Shown here: positions 63,030 to 64,000 of the stretch, piece after piece
Numbering within the stretch: the stretch's first letter is position 1
Layout: each line of letters opens with the position of its first letter
Assembly: GCF_019219095.1 (NCBI RefSeq)
Contig: NZ_JAHUWH010000002.1
Coordinates: forward strand, 372,001 to 436,000
Length of the DNA: 64,000 bases
Source of the DNA: Acidovorax sp. sic0104
GTDB lineage: Bacteria > Pseudomonadota > Gammaproteobacteria > Burkholderiales > Burkholderiaceae_C
Direction of reading: 5' to 3'
The notes under the pieces: model-generated
Told to the model about the DNA's origin: nothing
What the model saw: only the letters and a program-made list of their open reading frames with translations
Database searches by the model: none
Translations under genes and position numbers: made by a program

Positions 63030-63545
63030 GGCGGGCCTCCGGCGTGGATGAAAGTTGATTGTGTGGCGCTGCCCCGCGCGCTTCAAGAACTGATACACGC
63101 CGCTACAACATCGGGGCGCGATCTGGTTTTCGCCCAATGACGCGCGCATACCGAACGTCCGGAACGCCAACCTTCAAAGCCATACCGTCAGCACAGCTTT
63201 TGCCTACATGTGCGCCAGGGCTGCTGCCGTTGATGCGCAACCGTAGGACCAGGCTGACACGCTTGCAAGCAGCGCGAGGACTTTCGCCAAATGACAGCAT
63301 CTTTAGCATGGGCCGGTTCGCAACCAGGGGGCCCCATGCCGATTCTTGTGATCTTCTTCGGAGTACAGCTTGTCGCGGTCGCATTGGCTGCAGCAATCGC
63401 CGGGCTGTGATCAGCGATGGGCCAGATCGCCGCAAGCAGCTCACATTCGCGACTTCAGCCCCAGTTGCGGCGCACGTCACCCAACGCGATGTGATCGCTG
63501 CGCAACTTCACGAGGATGACCTTGGCAACGTCGGATCCGATCCGT
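63030..63545. other. 516 bp without a secure gene
   Basis: Open frames on both strands are arginine/serine-rich and look like shadows. The only item of note is a 24-residue hydrophobic ORF at 63336-63410. No repeat of the three families is found here. Confidence 0.45.
63336..63410 (+). CDS. Possible 24-residue membrane peptide
   Basis: ATG to TGA, 25 codons. The product MPILVIFFGVQLVAVALAAA plus IAGL is a single hydrophobic segment with no charged residue. AGGGGG lies four bases upstream. Small single-helix membrane proteins of this size exist, but chance is a real alternative in a gene-free stretch. Confidence 0.25.
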   Translation: MPILVIFFGVQLVAVALAAAIAGL

Positions 63546-63941
63546 TCAGCTTGTTCGATGCTGAGAAACCAACCACCAAGCAGCGTTGATGGCTGGGACT
63601 GCGCCTCCCACGCTGACCATCCCCGCAGCCGACTGCCAGGGTACTCCAGAAGCCAACTCCCACGCGGCCAACGCAAGCACTGCCAGTATCGCCAGGACAT
63701 TCACGCCACCAGCCAAGGCAACCAGTCGCCCAGAAATACCGCCGCGCACCGCCGCACAGAGAGCCAGGGCGAAGGCGGCTGCCGCCAGGAGATTTGCCAG
63801 CATGGCGGGCGTGTGCCAGGGAGTCCGCAGCAAGGCAACCACCCCCGCGCACAGCCAGAGACCCAAAAGATTGATGAGCCCAAGCCCCATGCGAGTGACC
63901 GTGCTGGGTGCCACAACCCGAGAGCGAACTGAGTCCTTCAT
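63546..63941 (-). CDS. Four-TM membrane protein, unknown
   Basis: 131 residues. Four hydrophobic segments: about 19-37, 46-64, 71-92 and 102-124, with a basic N-terminus (KDSVRSRVV). No family recognised. The ATG at 63941 overlaps the stop of the gene at the right edge (ATGA), and GGAG lies 13 bases upstream. It is probably the second gene of an operon entering from the right. Confidence 0.7.
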   Translation of the reverse strand: MKDSVRSRVVAPSTVTRMGLGLINLLGLWLCAGVVALLRTPWHTPAMLANLLAAAAFALALCAAVRGGISGRLVALAGGVNVLAILAVLALAAWELASGVPWQSAAGMVSVGGAVPAINAAWWLVSQHRTS

Positions 63942-64000
63942 GATCCTTGGGGCTCCTCACGGTTGAACGCCATACCTCTTGCGCACATCACAAGAACATT
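63938..64000 (-). CDS. C-terminus of a gene cut by the right window edge
   Basis: The minus-strand frame is open from the edge to a TGA at 63938-63940 and would encode 20 residues ending AFNREEPQGS. The ATGA overlap with the following membrane-protein gene is the main support. Too short to identify. Confidence 0.45.
   Translation of the reverse strand, partial: NVLVMCARGMAFNREEPQGS

Overview
The window is high-GC bacterial DNA with dense operons, about 60 supported protein genes and one intact tRNA. Several things point to a betaproteobacterium of the Comamonadaceae (Acidovorax-like): the gene content (aidB, selO-msrB, yciB-bolA-parvulin, two branched-chain-type ABC clusters), the five-step Hut pathway with HutF/HutG, the long betaproteobacterial-type IF-1, and three families of short dispersed repeats that I associate with comamonads. 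The genus is inferred from these features and is not proven. No phage, IS element or CRISPR array was seen.

Left part (1-30.9 kb, mostly minus strand). The window opens inside a GGDEF protein. Next comes a TRAP transporter cassette (dctP-aroQ-dctQ-dctM) with a divergent IclR regulator and a clear IclR-type operator in the shared promoter. The aroQ copy embedded in the cassette has lost one substrate-binding histidine. After ogt there is a long acyl-CoA/lipid region: two SDRs, a GST, aidB, a GNAT, a CurA-like reductase, two PaaI-type thioesterases, a long acyl-CoA dehydrogenase, a thiolase and a FadB-like hydratase/dehydrogenase. An acyl-CoA ligase plus livKHMGF follows; livF has Arg in place of the Walker A Lys. 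Together these look like uptake, CoA activation and beta-oxidation of some organic acid. A Crp-type regulator is divergent from the ligase. A lipoprotein carboxylesterase and an AraC regulator close this part.

Middle (30.9-45.7 kb). selO-msrB-yciB-bolA-parvulin lie in one direction and end in a strong terminator. A DUF1624-type membrane protein follows. Then comes a 1.7 kb stretch bounded by a truncated tRNA-Pro remnant with its terminator and by the intact tRNA-Pro(UGG); it holds a Tat-exported SGNH hydrolase. infA and an HPP/CBS protein precede a second plus-strand Liv-type ABC cluster and psd.

Right part (45.8-58.1 kb). This is a complete histidine-utilisation locus on the minus strand: hutH-hutU-(PhyH dioxygenase)-hutD-hutI-hutF-hutG. 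Upstream of it lies an NitT/TauT-type ABC transporter operon ending in hutC. Near-identical CCTGTATATACA(A/G)G palindromes sit in front of both hutH and the ABC operon, so HutC probably controls both. The PhyH-family oxygenase is not part of the textbook pathway.

Right end (58.3-64 kb). A two-component system sits next to a Spy/CpxP-like lipoprotein and a conserved unknown, followed by several short unknown genes and a truncated gene at the edge.
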